From Hofstenia miamia (Eukaryota; Xenacoelomorpha; Acoela; Hofsteniidae): DNA of 64,000 bases. Positions 10,301-21,737 of the stretch are shown piece after piece (positions within the stretch are counted from its first letter, which is position 1; every line of letters begins with the position of its first letter). A program made the position numbers and the translations under genes. The notes below the pieces were generated by a model that saw only the letters and a program-made list of their open reading frames with translations, ran no database searches and was not told the DNA's origin. The stretch is from the NCBI GenBank assembly GCA_900660155.1, contig CABFPE010000354.1, positions 298,972 through 362,971 on the forward strand. Direction: 5' to 3'.

Positions 10301-12732
10301 GAATAAAACTATAACCTGATTTGGAATCAGCATCAAAAATACATTAAAAAAATATATTTATATCTGTAATAAAAATAAATTTCATTTTGTTACCAGTGTT
10401 ATTTGATTGAAATTAACATTAGAATTCCTTTAGTGTGTTTCAATGCAACATCTTTGATAATTCGAAAAAAAAAGATTTTGCTGAAGCTACTTTTTAATTA
10501 GCACTTCCATAAGTAATATAAATTCCCAGACGTCCAACAATGTCTCGATAAATCATTTAATAATATTCGTTAAGATTATTGGAAGAATTTAATCGTAAAT
10601 ACGTCACTTTCATCAAGTGTAACATTAGTTCAAAGAATTGCAATATAAGCAAAGCCATAATTTATAAGAGCATTTACTATATTTATATCTCTTAGTGCAA
10701 TTTAATAAAACTGGATCCACACATACTAGAATGCATAAATACACAAATACATTATATATATATATATATATATATTTGGCTCTAAGTATATACATATCTA
10801 GCCCCAATTTTAAACGTAAGATGAAGAAAATATTTTTCACTAAGATTTATTTAAAAGTAAGCATTATTTACAATATCTATTTATAAAAAACATAGAAAAC
10901 TACTTTCTTCATACCAATGGGTGACTGGCACTTAATTTTTTTAGCGCCATTTTCAAAGGCAATATATATATATATATATATATATACAATTAGATTGAGT
11001 TTGGCTCTCTTGACCTGAGATTGGAGCAGGCCTGGTCCACCAAAAATAATTGGGTCAAAATTTTATAACAATTTTTATCCTTTCTAAAACATCATGCATT
11101 TCGAATGGGCTGATATTCTTAAGGAAACTGAGCTGACTTTATAATATCAACGCATTTTCTACGTTGAAGAAGATCACAACGGTATATGTGTAGATAAAAC
11201 TAAAAATCAATAGACTAAGAGGTAAATCTTGACCCATGAAAATAAAAACTGTCATTAATTGCAAGAAAAATTAAATCAAAATAGAATAAAAAATTAAATT
11301 CTAGTTTAATGTCCTCTACAGCGTTATTCTTTATAATATTTAATGAAATTTAAAATTTCTAACAATTTTCCATTATAGTAAACAAAGGCTAAATGTTTTC
11401 TTGCACATGCCTGTCATGCCCAATTTACTTCAAGCATATAAAAATGAGAAGTCATTCTTTTGTAAACTGAGTGGAAAATGGGATTCCCCAATAAACAATC
11501 CTGGATGCACCACTACATAAAACATAATTTTGTATATTGGAAATGAAGACTTGCAATGCCATTAAGAGAACAAGCGCGTCTCGTGCATTAAATTCAAAAT
11601 TGTCAGCTCTTACTTTCAGTTTTCTCAGACAGAATTTTAAGAGTACTTAGTTATTAATTTTTCTAAATGGATGCTTATCCATTTTAATGAAGGTTTTTGA
11701 ATTTATTATTTCACATTAACAATATTACTATAAACATTTAAATTTGATTGAAAAATTGTGATATTTTGTGAAATGCTAAATCGGCCAATGAAAACTGTTA
11801 TGAAGATTTGTAAGCCATGCTGAGTCTACCCATTTTGAAATCCGAGTTACAAGTTGCATGACTCTCATAAAAGGAAGCAAAGGCTAGGAAAACAATGAAG
11901 GAAAAAAATATGGAATGTAGGTGCAAATTCCTGCTGAATTATTCAATGCAGCACTAAATTTAATAAAACTGTTTAATATTAAATTGGTCATTTTTGGGAA
12001 ATATTCCAAAAATAGTCAAATTAAGAAATAAATCATGTAGTTCAAATCATCGAAATTATGAAATTAAATATATGACATATTTGGTGTTTTGGATGCTTTA
12101 ACCCTGAAAATAACATTTCTCAAATATTTTAGAGGCACAGCAAATTATAAAAATCATGTGTGAAACAGTAACTGTGTTTTAAAGTAAAATTTTTTAATTC
12201 GTTATTTGAAATAAGATATAATATCCGGATCGGACAATAGCTTTCAAAAACAACTTTGTTGTTTTTGACAATATATATTAATATCCATTGTTTTATTAAA
12301 TTACTAAGAAGATTTAAGTAACATGCTAATTGATATTGAGACTTAAGTACTGGTGAATAAATTTCAATTAACTGTACATTCAAATAGCTGGGATTCTTTG
12401 CACCTTCTATATTGATCTTATAAATTATTTTCTTTCCTAGCTAAATTCAATTTGCATAATATCAAAGTGTTATGTTTGATAATGCAGCATATTCAGTTTA
12501 TTACTATGCTTAATTTTAATGAATTTTCAGTGATAAAAAGACGATTAACAACATCAGAACATTCTTTTGCATTGAAGGTTGCATACTGGCTTCAGCAATG
12601 CAAATGTCTAGTCATATTTTTGTATTTATTTCTGCTAAATTAACTGAACTCAAAAGCAAGACTGAAATCCATAGCTTCAATTATCATGAACAACTGTGTT
12701 AAGTGCTAGCAAAAAATTTGTGAGAAATTTTA
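10301..12732. other. AT-rich non-coding stretch
   Basis: No gene or RNA seen. It contains (TA)n tracts at about 10753-10775 and 10963-10986. Small frames near 10.7 kb are built on TA repeats and are not genes. The frames at 12129-12383 (minus) and 12452-12643 (plus) have no recognisable motif. Confidence 0.6.
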
Positions 12733-13664
12733 AGCCCCGTTTACATGATAATTTTTCCTTTATGACTTCATCTTTATTTATGAAGCAACTAGCTGTTTGA
12801 TCCGTGCTTCGTTCGGGAAATGCATTCAAAAAAGCAGAAAATTCTAAAATTCTATGCCTCCAGAATTTGAGACAGTAAACGTATTACAACTAATAATATA
12901 GTTTTATCATAGAAACAAGAAATTTATTCCAAAAAAGCGCATTAACAAAAAACCTAGAAAATTATAATTCACGAAGGACTTCTTCATAGACAGCATAGAC
13001 GACTCCCCAAGGAAGACTTTCGTTTTCTTGGCATTATTGCCAAATTCAACTCTTTATCTTTAAAGAGAGGACTGTAAGTTGATACAAAAGCAATATCTAG
13101 ATTAATAATCTTGGAAATTTTCCCTAAAACAGCTGTAAAACTGAGAAAGCTGTTAAACAATAAGAAGAACTATGAAATTCGACTTATATAGAGAAATGAA
13201 GTATGGGAAAATTTAAATCAATAATTAGTTCACTAATTAAGTCATTGATTAAATGTGCCTAAAATCTTCAGGAGGTCATGGGGGTTACAAAAATATATGA
13301 TGTTGGTATCTAGGTCTTAAAGTTTCTGAGTTATAAGCGGACAACCGACACATTTTGCCCTTTATATAATAGATTATTAAATTAACTAATTAACAGTTGA
13401 GTCTACACGGTAAGTTTTCCCCTACAGCTTTTTTTATTTACTTGGTCAACTTTATTACGTAATGCCGCTTGCAAACGTTTTTGTTGAACAGGTACTACAG
13501 CGAGCAATGATATTGGTTTACTTTAAGTTCAAATAGCTTTTTTCCAATCAGACTTCATCATTAAAATACAAAACTTATATGGGATTCCTAGCTTGCGTTT
13601 TCACGCAAAGTTTTCCCTTACATAAGTGGAAGTCATAAGGGAGAACTTATCGTGTAAATGGGCT
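12733..13664. mobile_element. Harbinger-like non-autonomous DNA transposon
   Basis: The left end reads AGCCCCGTTTACATGATAAT. The right end, read inward, gives AGCCCATTTACACGATAAGT. Similarity continues about 45-50 bp through TTATGACTTC. Both ends are flanked by TTA (12730-12732 and 13665-13667), a 3-bp duplication of the kind made by PIF/Harbinger elements. Related words occur inside, near 13397 (TCTACACGGTAAGTTTTCCC) and near 13602 (TTTCACGCAAAGTTTTCCC). The last forms a hairpin with the right terminus. No transposase frame is present, so it would depend on another copy. The superfamily call rests only on the TSD and terminal sequence. Confidence 0.7.
12786..13380. repeat. interspersed repeat nested in the 12.7-kb element
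   Basis: The block starts AGCAACTAGCTGTTTGATCC with GTGCTTCGTTCGGG nearby and ends near GTTATAAGCGGACAACCGAC, then CCCTTTATATAATAGATTA. A start with CCGTGCTTCG-type sequence and an end with GGACAACCGACA then TATAATAGA resembles a kind of repeat found in several invertebrate genomes. I cannot assign a class, and the boundaries are approximate. Confidence 0.4.
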
Positions 13665-16160
13665 TTAGATAGTCTTCTTTCACATTTTTGTTTGTATAAC
13701 CCAGTGTTGTGAATACATTATTATTATCATTATTAAAAATATTATTAGTATTATTAGCATTACTATTGTGATTTATTGAGTTCTTTCACTAATCTGTACT
13801 CACTTAAGCTATTAATTAAATAAAGCTTTTCTAGGATGACCAATCAAAACGTTAGAATAATATATTTCTAAGAAAAGTATAAAATGTTTGTAATTTGGAA
13901 ATACTATAATGGCTGTGTTCCAGTGAAATTGTTGTAAAGGCAAACTTTAAATCTCTGAAATATGCTATTTCTAAGGAAGAGAGAGCTAAATTTATATCTA
14001 TTCACCTTTACAAGTAGTTATCCGCTTTGAATTTAAAATAGGTTAATATAAGCAACATATATTAGCAAAGATGAATCCTAGCTATTACAATAGATATAAA
14101 GAATAGGTTAACACCGATGGCAAAACATTTAAAATTCTAAAACCTTCCTGCCAAATAGGTATGAAGCTCTAAACTTAGAAACAAAATTGATTGAGTCAAT
14201 AATTTTAAATTTAATCACCAAAAACTTTCAGAGTTAAGCTAATACTCACTTCAACCAAGATTATCAATACAGCTATATATATACATATATATTAAATTCC
14301 TTCAGAAAATTCAAGTTTAATATTTGTGGATTGATAATTTGGAAACAAGCTTATATAATTCTTGAAATTGTTCGCAATATTTAATTGAGGACTATATGAA
14401 TCAAATTAATCTTAAAGTTATTTTTAAAACAGTATCTTATGCAGAAAACTATGTATAGATGTATATTAGTAAAACTTTAAATTTACTATAAAGCCTAGGG
14501 AAATTAATAATATTATATTTTCGGATGAGAAAACATTTCAATAATTTCTGTTCTTAATTGTGATCACAAAGCAATGTAACTTTTTAAACTGAAGCTTCTG
14601 ATATATTATTCCGGCTTAAATATTTTGCTTTTGTTCTAATCAAGCTTTTTCATAAATTCTCCTTCACCATTTAGTCATATCATCTCATCATTTATCAACA
14701 AACTTAACCAATAACGGAATTCAAGAACAAAAATACTTTATGCTTTCAATTTAAAATATCAAGAAATATTTTTGAAAAAAATGTGACATATTCATAATCC
14801 AGAAAAACAATTTACCGCTAATTGCGTATAAATTATCTCCTATTTTAAATTCTAATTTAGTTAATATTAAACAATAAATGATCTAAAATAATATAATTTT
14901 GCCTTAGAGTTATAAATTCCTACATTGAATAACTGCATTATCCCAACTAATCTTCACCATCTACATGATTGTTTTTAGAAACCTATCCCAGTCAATAATA
15001 AAGTATTTGTCATTATGTAAATTTTATTTCTTACTTCAAACAAATGGTTATTAATTAATCGGTTTGTTGAGCATATTTCTGTATAAACAGCAGCAAAATT
15101 TAAGCAAGAAGTAATTACAAAAAGAAAAATATATTTGAATATATGAATATATTTTGATAATTAATTGAATTTCTTAACTTCAAATAGTTTTAAAATGTTT
15201 TGACTTAAAAATATTTATTTTTCAAATACAATGTTTTCTAAAATATCAAAATAAGGATTAGTGAAAACTAAAAGATTATAATGGAAAAGTGATTTTTCTA
15301 TTAAATATTTTGAAAAATACTTCAGATCATAGCTCAAATTCTTCAAACTATTTGTAAGTTATTAATTGATTCAATTAAACAAATAAATTTTCTTTCATCA
15401 AACATATTTGCTTAAATATGTAAAGCATTCGAATTCTATAAAATTCAGTTTTTATTTTTTGATAGAATACTCTAGCAACGCAAATTTTGAATTTGGAGAA
15501 TGCAAAAATTTATTCTGCAATAGTTTAAATGAATTCATTACTAGACAAGTTCACCAATCTAATTTTGAGGGCAATATATTAAATCTAGTTTCCTAAAAAC
15601 TATTTTATATCTAGAAAAGAAAGAGTAAATTAAGAACTGAATATGCCAATCTTTGCCAATAAAATGGATTTCGGATTTTGAATTGTTTGCTTTATTGACA
15701 TTATTGACTAAGGTTTCTACCTATTGATAAAACATCAATAAAATTAATCCACTGAAATAGGCTGTGCATTGGTTTGTCCCTTTACTGTGACTGAAATTTA
15801 AACTAGGCAATTGTCATTTCATGGATAAACCCAAAAGATTTAGACTTGTGGCATACACCATGTGCAATAAATTATATATATTATATATTATAATAATTCT
15901 ATTCATTAAAACAATTTTGAAGACAGCCCATATCTGCGTTAACTTTGTGAAGTTCTTCAAACTTGTTCTATGTACAGTAATTTAATTTCATGTTTGTATT
16001 GTGTAGGGATACACTTCTATATCATTTACGAATTTTATTCTCATTAACTAAATTTTGTTACTATTTTTTGCAAGTAATCAGTAGCTTTCCTGTGGTACCA
16101 ACCAATAGTTGTCATCTTTGAATCTTAAGTGCCTTAGAATATAATACTTAGAATTACCCT
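13665..16160. other. AT-rich non-coding stretch
   Basis: No gene seen. It holds a degenerate ATT/TTA-rich region at about 13716-13770 and a short TATATATACATATATAT run near 14272. The 62-codon frame at 15408-15596 shows no motif. Confidence 0.6.
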
Positions 16161-16167
16161 AAAATTA

Positions 16168-16169
<2 letters not shown>

Positions 16170-16203
<34 letters not shown>

Positions 16204-16286
16204 GTATATATATATATATATATTGATAATTATTTCAAAACCTATACGTACTANAAGTATAATCTGTAATGCATGGGGATAGATCT

Positions 16287-16324
<38 letters not shown>

Positions 16325-16402
16325 AATTTGTGAAGTGTTCGTTGGAAGAAGTATAATCTGTAATGCATGGGGATAGATCTCAAATATATATATATATATA
16401 TA
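16170..16402. repeat. interrupted (TA)n region with duplicated insert
   Basis: TA tracts at about 16170-16222, 16291-16320 and 16384-16402. A unit starting AAGTATAATCTGTAATGCAT occurs at 16255-16288 and again at 16349-16382. A single n at 16254 separates it from sequence (16223-16253) that copies 10270-10300. The order is probably not that of the real chromosome. Confidence 0.8.
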
Positions 16403-17090
16403 TCTTGAATAAGCTATAATGCCTTCTGAATTTAAATTCCTGCCAAGGACTTGTAACATTTTTTAATTATTATATCATATTAATGAAATTATTTATATTG
16501 TTGTTTGCTTGTATCGCAAGATTTATCGCAGATCAGACTCTAATTCAGTACGATCCCATTTCCGGTAAAAGCTATCATTGACTTTGACAAATTTATGAAG
16601 AAGATGATGGAAAACAAGAGGATACAAACTATTAATAGAAAACCTCATTAGCCTTTACATGCAAATTAGTTTTTCTAATTTATACGTCAATGAAAGATTG
16701 TTGATAGATTACTGAAAAATGATGAGATTGTATAATCAATATTTTACCATTTAAGGTATTGACATTTTCTTTACTAGAACAAAATCTATATAATTCAAAG
16801 TAAGCATAAATTATGTGTTAAAAATGTATGTATAATGACAATTTTTAAATTTACTGGCAACATTTTTTTATCGTCATAACTTTTTGCATAAAGCTGAAAT
16901 ATTTATATTACTATTACATATTTGAATTTTTTTTAAATACTAGAATAATGGTTTCCTCTTTCAAAATTAATTGAAAAAATATTATTTAATGAGTGATAGT
17001 AATTTTTGAAAATTTTTTTATACATATATTGGTAGATTTTAGAGAATATCCTAAAGACTGATGCACTTTTTTGTTTTATTACACAAGTAC
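16403..17090. other. AT-rich non-coding stretch
   Basis: No gene or element recognised. Confidence 0.55.
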
Positions 17091-17444
17091 CATAATATGC
17101 TTGATAATTTAGTATTCTTTGTAATATATGTGAAACGTGAGGTTTCGACAAATTTACAACTCTTCGAGTTTTTTCGAGCACATTGTCTACTCTTTACACA
17201 ATATAACCCCATTGCTAATGTCTGAATGGTCAANAAAACAAATAAAGAGTTTTTGCCAGTTGTATAACTTACAAAAAAACTCTTAATCTTGTGTTTAAAT
17301 NCATAATATGCTTGATAATTTAGTATTCTTTGTAATATATGTGAAACGTGAGGTTTCGACAAATTTACAACTCTTCGAGTTTTTTCGAGCACATTGTCTA
17401 CTCTTTACACAATATAACCCCATTGCTAATGTCTGAATGGTCAA
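17091..17444. repeat. 143-bp direct duplication around two n joints
   Basis: The block at 17091-17233 (starts CATAATATGCTTGATAATTT, ends GTCTGAATGGTCAA) is repeated at 17302-17444. Between them are single n characters at 17234 and 17301 and a 66-base unrelated insert. The copies look identical by eye. The minus-strand frames here simply repeat the same translation (MLEKTRRVVNLSKPHVSHIL) and have no known motif. Confidence 0.9.
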
Positions 17445-17593
17445 ATTTGACCACTTTGTATGTGTTAAATGCATTTTAATGTCGCATAGAATTAAAGTTT
17501 AAATGCGAAAAAAGTTTATTTTAATTTTGTATTTATTTTATTTCATTTTTTTAGTTTTTGCAAGTTTTTCTTAACGTGGTCAATTCTGGCCAC
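17438..17593. repeat. pair of GGTCAA palindromes
   Basis: A perfect 16-base palindrome TGGTCAAATTTGACCA lies at 17438-17453. A near-palindrome GTGGTCAATTCTGGCCAC lies at 17576-17593, and GAATGGTCAAG follows near 17624. These may be terminal or subterminal motifs of an unrecognised DNA transposon; no TSD or partner end was found. Confidence 0.4.
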
Positions 17594-18784
17594 TATTAAA
17601 TATTAATTTACAGAATGGTCAAGTATTTTAGTCTCAAGAAATGTTTGGGAAGAAAAATATTCGTACGCTAAGAAGCCACTGGACTTAAAATATTAAGAGT
17701 AATCAAATTCATAATTTTGTAATATTGTAAACTTTACAAATAATATTCACATTGAAAAATATGTACACATTCATGTACATGGTGGATAAATTCCTCTCAG
17801 TTTCGTAGCCAGATGGAGATCCTGGGGTTCCTAGGACCCCCAATCACCATTAAATTTTTCAATTAACGTTCATAATAAATTGGTAAAAGTCATTGTATTT
17901 GCCTGCTATCTCAAGGGTACACAACCCCTCTCCCGGCCGAAAAAAATTAATTATTTAATATTAGTAGTACTACCATGAGATTGAATAAGTGATTTCCGTT
18001 TTCATTTTAAATATAATTCTTGAATCTATTGCCTTACATTACTGAGAGTTTTAGATTTGACGCATTGTCTGCAAAATTCAATTCAACAAAATAAGTTTTG
18101 CATTAAAATAAAAAATCACCGCAAATATCACTTTATACTGACTATGATTTCCGTTCTGCAGCATTTCAACAATTAATTAGTTTCTATTTACCCGCGTAAT
18201 ACACATTATTAAGACCATTTGTTTTCCTGCTAACAGTTGGATGTTACATTTATGTACATGTCCATATAAAAGTTGGGAGTGGTTAGATTTTGGACTATTA
18301 TAGCGGCTGAAGCAATTAGTAGCAGTAAACCAGACAATCTCATACTGTGTCATGTGAACCTGTTTATGAGCCTGCTATTAATAAGGGGAATTATCAATGT
18401 TAAAGCACTATAGAATCTTTAGAAGTATTAAATTGTTTCTCAAAACATCAAAAAAATTAAATTTTAAACACGCATTTAATGAATAATAATTTTTATCAAT
18501 TTAATAATTGATGATTTTTGAAATTAATGTTGGAATCGGGTTGAAATCTTGTTTAAATTTTCATTTCGGGTTCGAGTTGAGCAAATCGGGTTTCGGTCGG
18601 GTAGGGTTTTAAATCTCAACCCACCTTTAAGAGGAAGTACATCCGGAATTGGAAGAGGGGTAGCAATAACAAGTCCATTCTCACACTTAAAGTGGATATC
18701 TTTGCTCATGGCCTCTAATATAGAATAAATACGTCGCGTTCTTTGATTTTTTGAAAGTTTTAGAAAAAATTCTTACAATGGAGT
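17594..18784. other. non-coding stretch with repeat edges
   Basis: No gene seen. Near 17802-17935 there is a more G/C-rich patch (TTTCGTAGCCAGATGG, CCTAGGACCCCCAATCACC, CCCCTCTCCCGGCC) that resembles the CGTAGCCAG repeat around 25.2-25.55 kb. At 18533-18615 there is a run of degenerate CGGGTT words. Confidence 0.5.
18533..18615. repeat. degenerate (CGGGTT)-rich low-complexity block
   Basis: Repeated words such as AATCGGGTTG, TTTCGGGTTCGAGTTG and ATCGGGTTTCGGTCGGGTAG. A similar block in the opposite sense lies at 39672-39703 (CTGACCCGATTCAACCCAAA, then CCCGAC). G-rich, unlike the surroundings. The minus-strand frame across it is an artefact of the repeat. Confidence 0.5.
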
Positions 18785-18935
18785 TTGGAGTTACAGTACT
18801 AGGCCCGCCCCCAAATCTCCATGAAACCAATGAACGAGATTTCATCTCCATCCCACGATGCTAATGGGGATCTCCATGGGGCCCCACGAATCTCGACCCC
18901 ACTGGACAAGCCTGCCAATTTGTGTTTCCGAAACC
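18785..18935 (+). repeat. G/C-rich interspersed repeat, copy A
   Basis: Contains CCCCCAAATCTCCATGAAAC and, further on, ATCTCGACCCCACTGGACAA followed by GCCTGCC. The reverse strand of 53400-53500 carries CCCCAAAAATCTACATGAAA and CCCACTGGACGAGCCTGC in the same order, so the two are copies of one family. Copy A also has an internal duplication of the ATCTCCATG word. Class unknown. Confidence 0.55.
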
Positions 18936-20873
18936 TTGAAAGATGTTGTGAGAGTTCTTTAGCGCATAAGCATTACTGAATGGCAAACAACGGATTCAAA
19001 AACATATTAAATGCTCACATTCAAAATACCCATAGCTAATTTACAAGCTTATAGAAATAAAATTCTTAAAGGATTAATAGAAGTCACGTACAAAAAAGTT
19101 AATTATTAATATTGGAGAGATACCATATTATTACTAAATGCCATCTCAAAATCATATTAGAGGGCAACTAGACTTAGGCATACTAAATACAATTTTGATT
19201 TTTTTAACTAAACCACATATCTATAATTTCCTATGAACTTCAACTATTTTTAAATAAATGACTCGGAATAAATCTGGCTATTAAGGCAGATGAAATCTAT
19301 ACAAAGCATCAGAAGATCGAACTGCCCAAAAACAATTTCAAAGGAAAATGCTAATAATCTTAGGAAACCATATTTAATATGCAAAAGAAAAAAGTCCTTC
19401 TTTGTAAAAACTTACACACATTATGATTAAACATGATCTTTAATTAACGGAGAAAACTTCAAATTTCTCTTCTTTGATATATCTCAATAATGGGATGCAA
19501 GAAATTTTTTAAAATGATTTGATGTCATATTCCCAGTTGTGATTATGATATAATAAACGGTTAATAATTATTTTTTGAATTTCAATATATTTTACATTAA
19601 TAAGCTATCAGACAAGCAAAATGCACCTTGGGTTGAAATTTTGAATAAAGATTTGAACTCATTATTTTTTAAGGCAATGCCAATAGTAGTATATCAATTA
19701 AGATACACTGAACTTATAAAATTGGTACCCAAGTAATTGCAATATATAAAATAATCACGAGGGACTAAAAGAAAATTAATGTATGAAATTTCCGCTTTTT
19801 TAAATACTGCATTGTGAGAAAACTGCGTTTAATATAAATAGTCTGCTCTTACTATTTACAAGAATGCAAGAAATTTGTAAATAATTATCGATTGAATACT
19901 AGTTCAAATTTTAATTCAATAATATAGATAGCATCAAAGGAATTTGAGGCATACAAGGTCTGCAGCAAGTTTAAGAGTTTCTTTATAAATTATGGAAAAA
20001 TGGAAGCTATCAGTTTAAGAGTTATATATATATATATAATATTAGAATAATGCTACAACATTTTGCTTATTATAATAATAATAATACTAAACTTAGTTTG
20101 ATTTAAAAAACTATTTATTGGAATCATGTTCTTAATGGCACCATTTTTACGCTTATTATATGCAAAAATCCAATTGTATTATTATTAACAACATAGTTTA
20201 TAATTAAAGCTCTTTCTAAATAATTTTAAAGCTAAGACATTGAATTAATAATGTTGAAGCTAGAATTCTAAATAAAAAACTTTATTTTGAGAAAAGGGTT
20301 AGTGTCTTGATAGAATTGAATTCATTATAATATCTAGATTAATCTTTTCAATCTAGTAAAATAGATATGATACCTATTAATAATAGGAATTAAATATGAT
20401 AGATCAAGGCCTTCTATAGAAGGTCTTGGATAGATGCAATAAAGCTATTTGGGTAATATCATTTACTTTTAAAATTGAAGGTTATGATTTTCTAATTTTC
20501 GGCGTGGAAGGAAATGATTTAAGCATTATTTTGTAATCAAGAACCAGAAAAACTTCATTAGGATGTTTATTCTCATTTTTCAGTTTTGATTATTATTGAT
20601 ATAAAAATTTGCTTTAAAATAAAAACTAATATTTTTCCAAATGAAAGAATAAAGAGCCATATAAATATTTTAGTTCTCATTCAGTTGATGGTCCTTATAA
20701 ATTGAATACAATAAAACTAAAACGTTGTTTCACCACTATTTACATCAAAAAGTTATTTGCAACCTATTAAATTCAATAGAGTTGGATAAGGTAACGTTCA
20801 TAAGCAATTTTTCTCAAAGCAAATTTAAATGAATATTGCTCTCTTTTAAATACAATGTCTCATTCAGGTTTTT
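18936..20873. other. AT-rich non-coding stretch
   Basis: No gene seen. It contains short TA and TAA tracts near 20025-20037 and 20070-20086 and a 22-base near-palindrome at 20406-20427. Confidence 0.55.
20406..20427. repeat. 22-base near-palindrome
   Basis: AAGGCCTTCTATAGAAGGTC followed by TT: an inverted repeat with one mismatched pair and no loop. No run of T follows that would suggest a termination signal. Confidence 0.7.
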
Positions 20874-21231
20874 ATATTTTCAAACAAAAACAATCTCCCT
20901 AATTTACATGATATATCAAATGCTTTTAACGATTACTTTTGCTCAGTTTATGATGCATGTGATTCATGATTTATGAATGTTTCTTTTTCATTACCATTAA
21001 TCGACAATCTAAAAATAGAAATTGATGACATTTGTGAAGCGATTTCCAATCTCTTGATAAAAGGATGCGGCTATGATAACATCCCTAATTGTTTCCTAAA
21101 AAATTTTTCAACAGCACTTGCACCACATATTTTACAGCTGCTTCGAAATATAATTACACCAGACACCTTTCCATCTGCCTCTGAACGCAAACAATTATTC
21201 CTCCCATTTGCACGAAAGGATTAAAAAGTTA
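20874..21231 (+). pseudogene. CR1/Jockey-type LINE ORF2 fragment, copy 1
   Basis: Upstream, in one frame, lies ISNAFNDYFCSVYDACD, the linker that precedes reverse transcriptase in CR1/L2-type LINEs. After a stop, 20973-21224 reads IDDICEAISNLLIKGCGYDN then IPNCFLKNFSTALAPHILQL and ends FPSASERKQLFLPFARKD. This matches the start of LINE reverse transcriptase, where a pattern like DGIP..FLK......LAP..........FP..WK.A...PI.KKGD is usual. It is a fragment of about 110 codons and has lost the catalytic motifs. The sequence from 20970 on is repeated at 21476-21737. Confidence 0.75.
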
Positions 21232-21349
21232 NTGACAAAGAGCTATTATATCAAATCGAAGTTGGACTGATCCCTATCAAAATGTAGACTTCCTAAAAAG
21301 AAATTCCTCATTCAACATCAAGAGTCAAAAACAATTTACTTGCCATAAT

Positions 21350-21474
21350 TAAAGGAAAAAATTACAAAATTAATTAAAATATAAACGAGTCCACAACTAC
21401 AGAATTAATAAACACAATATATAATAATAAAATCAAAATGTGTGTGAATGTTTGTGTAGGTGCTCAAGAATTGA
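21350..21474 (+). repeat. SINE-like repeat piece ending at an n joint
   Basis: Contains ATAATAATAAAATCAAAATG followed by TGTGTGAATGTTTGTGTAGG and TGCTCAA. The reverse strand of 23725-23760 carries TGTGTGAATGTTTGTGTAAG then TGCTCAA beside a TAA array. It is a probable partial copy of the repeat that flanks the TAA arrays at 6.4 and 59.9 kb. Confidence 0.45.
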
Positions 21475-21475
21475 N

Positions 21476-21737
21476 TTTATGAATGTTTCTTTTTCATTAC
21501 CATTAATCGACAATCTAAAAATAGAAATTGATGACATTTGTGAAGCGATTTCCAATCTTTTGATAAAAGGATGCGGCTATGATAACATCCCTAATTGTTT
21601 CCTAAAAAATTTTTCAACAGCACTTGCACCACATATTTTACAGCTGCTTCGAAATATAATTACACCAGACACCTTTCCATCTGCCTCTGAACGCAAACAA
21701 TTATTCCTCCCATTTGCACGAAAGGATTAAAAAGTTA
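21476..21737 (+). pseudogene. CR1/Jockey-type LINE fragment, duplicate
   Basis: Repeats 20970-21231 almost exactly. The one difference I see is C to T in CCAATCTCTTG / CCAATCTTTTG. It encodes the same peptide and is bounded on the left by a single n at 21475, while copy 1 is followed by an n at 21232. The near identity points to two alleles or a mis-joined contig end, not an old transposition. Confidence 0.75.
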
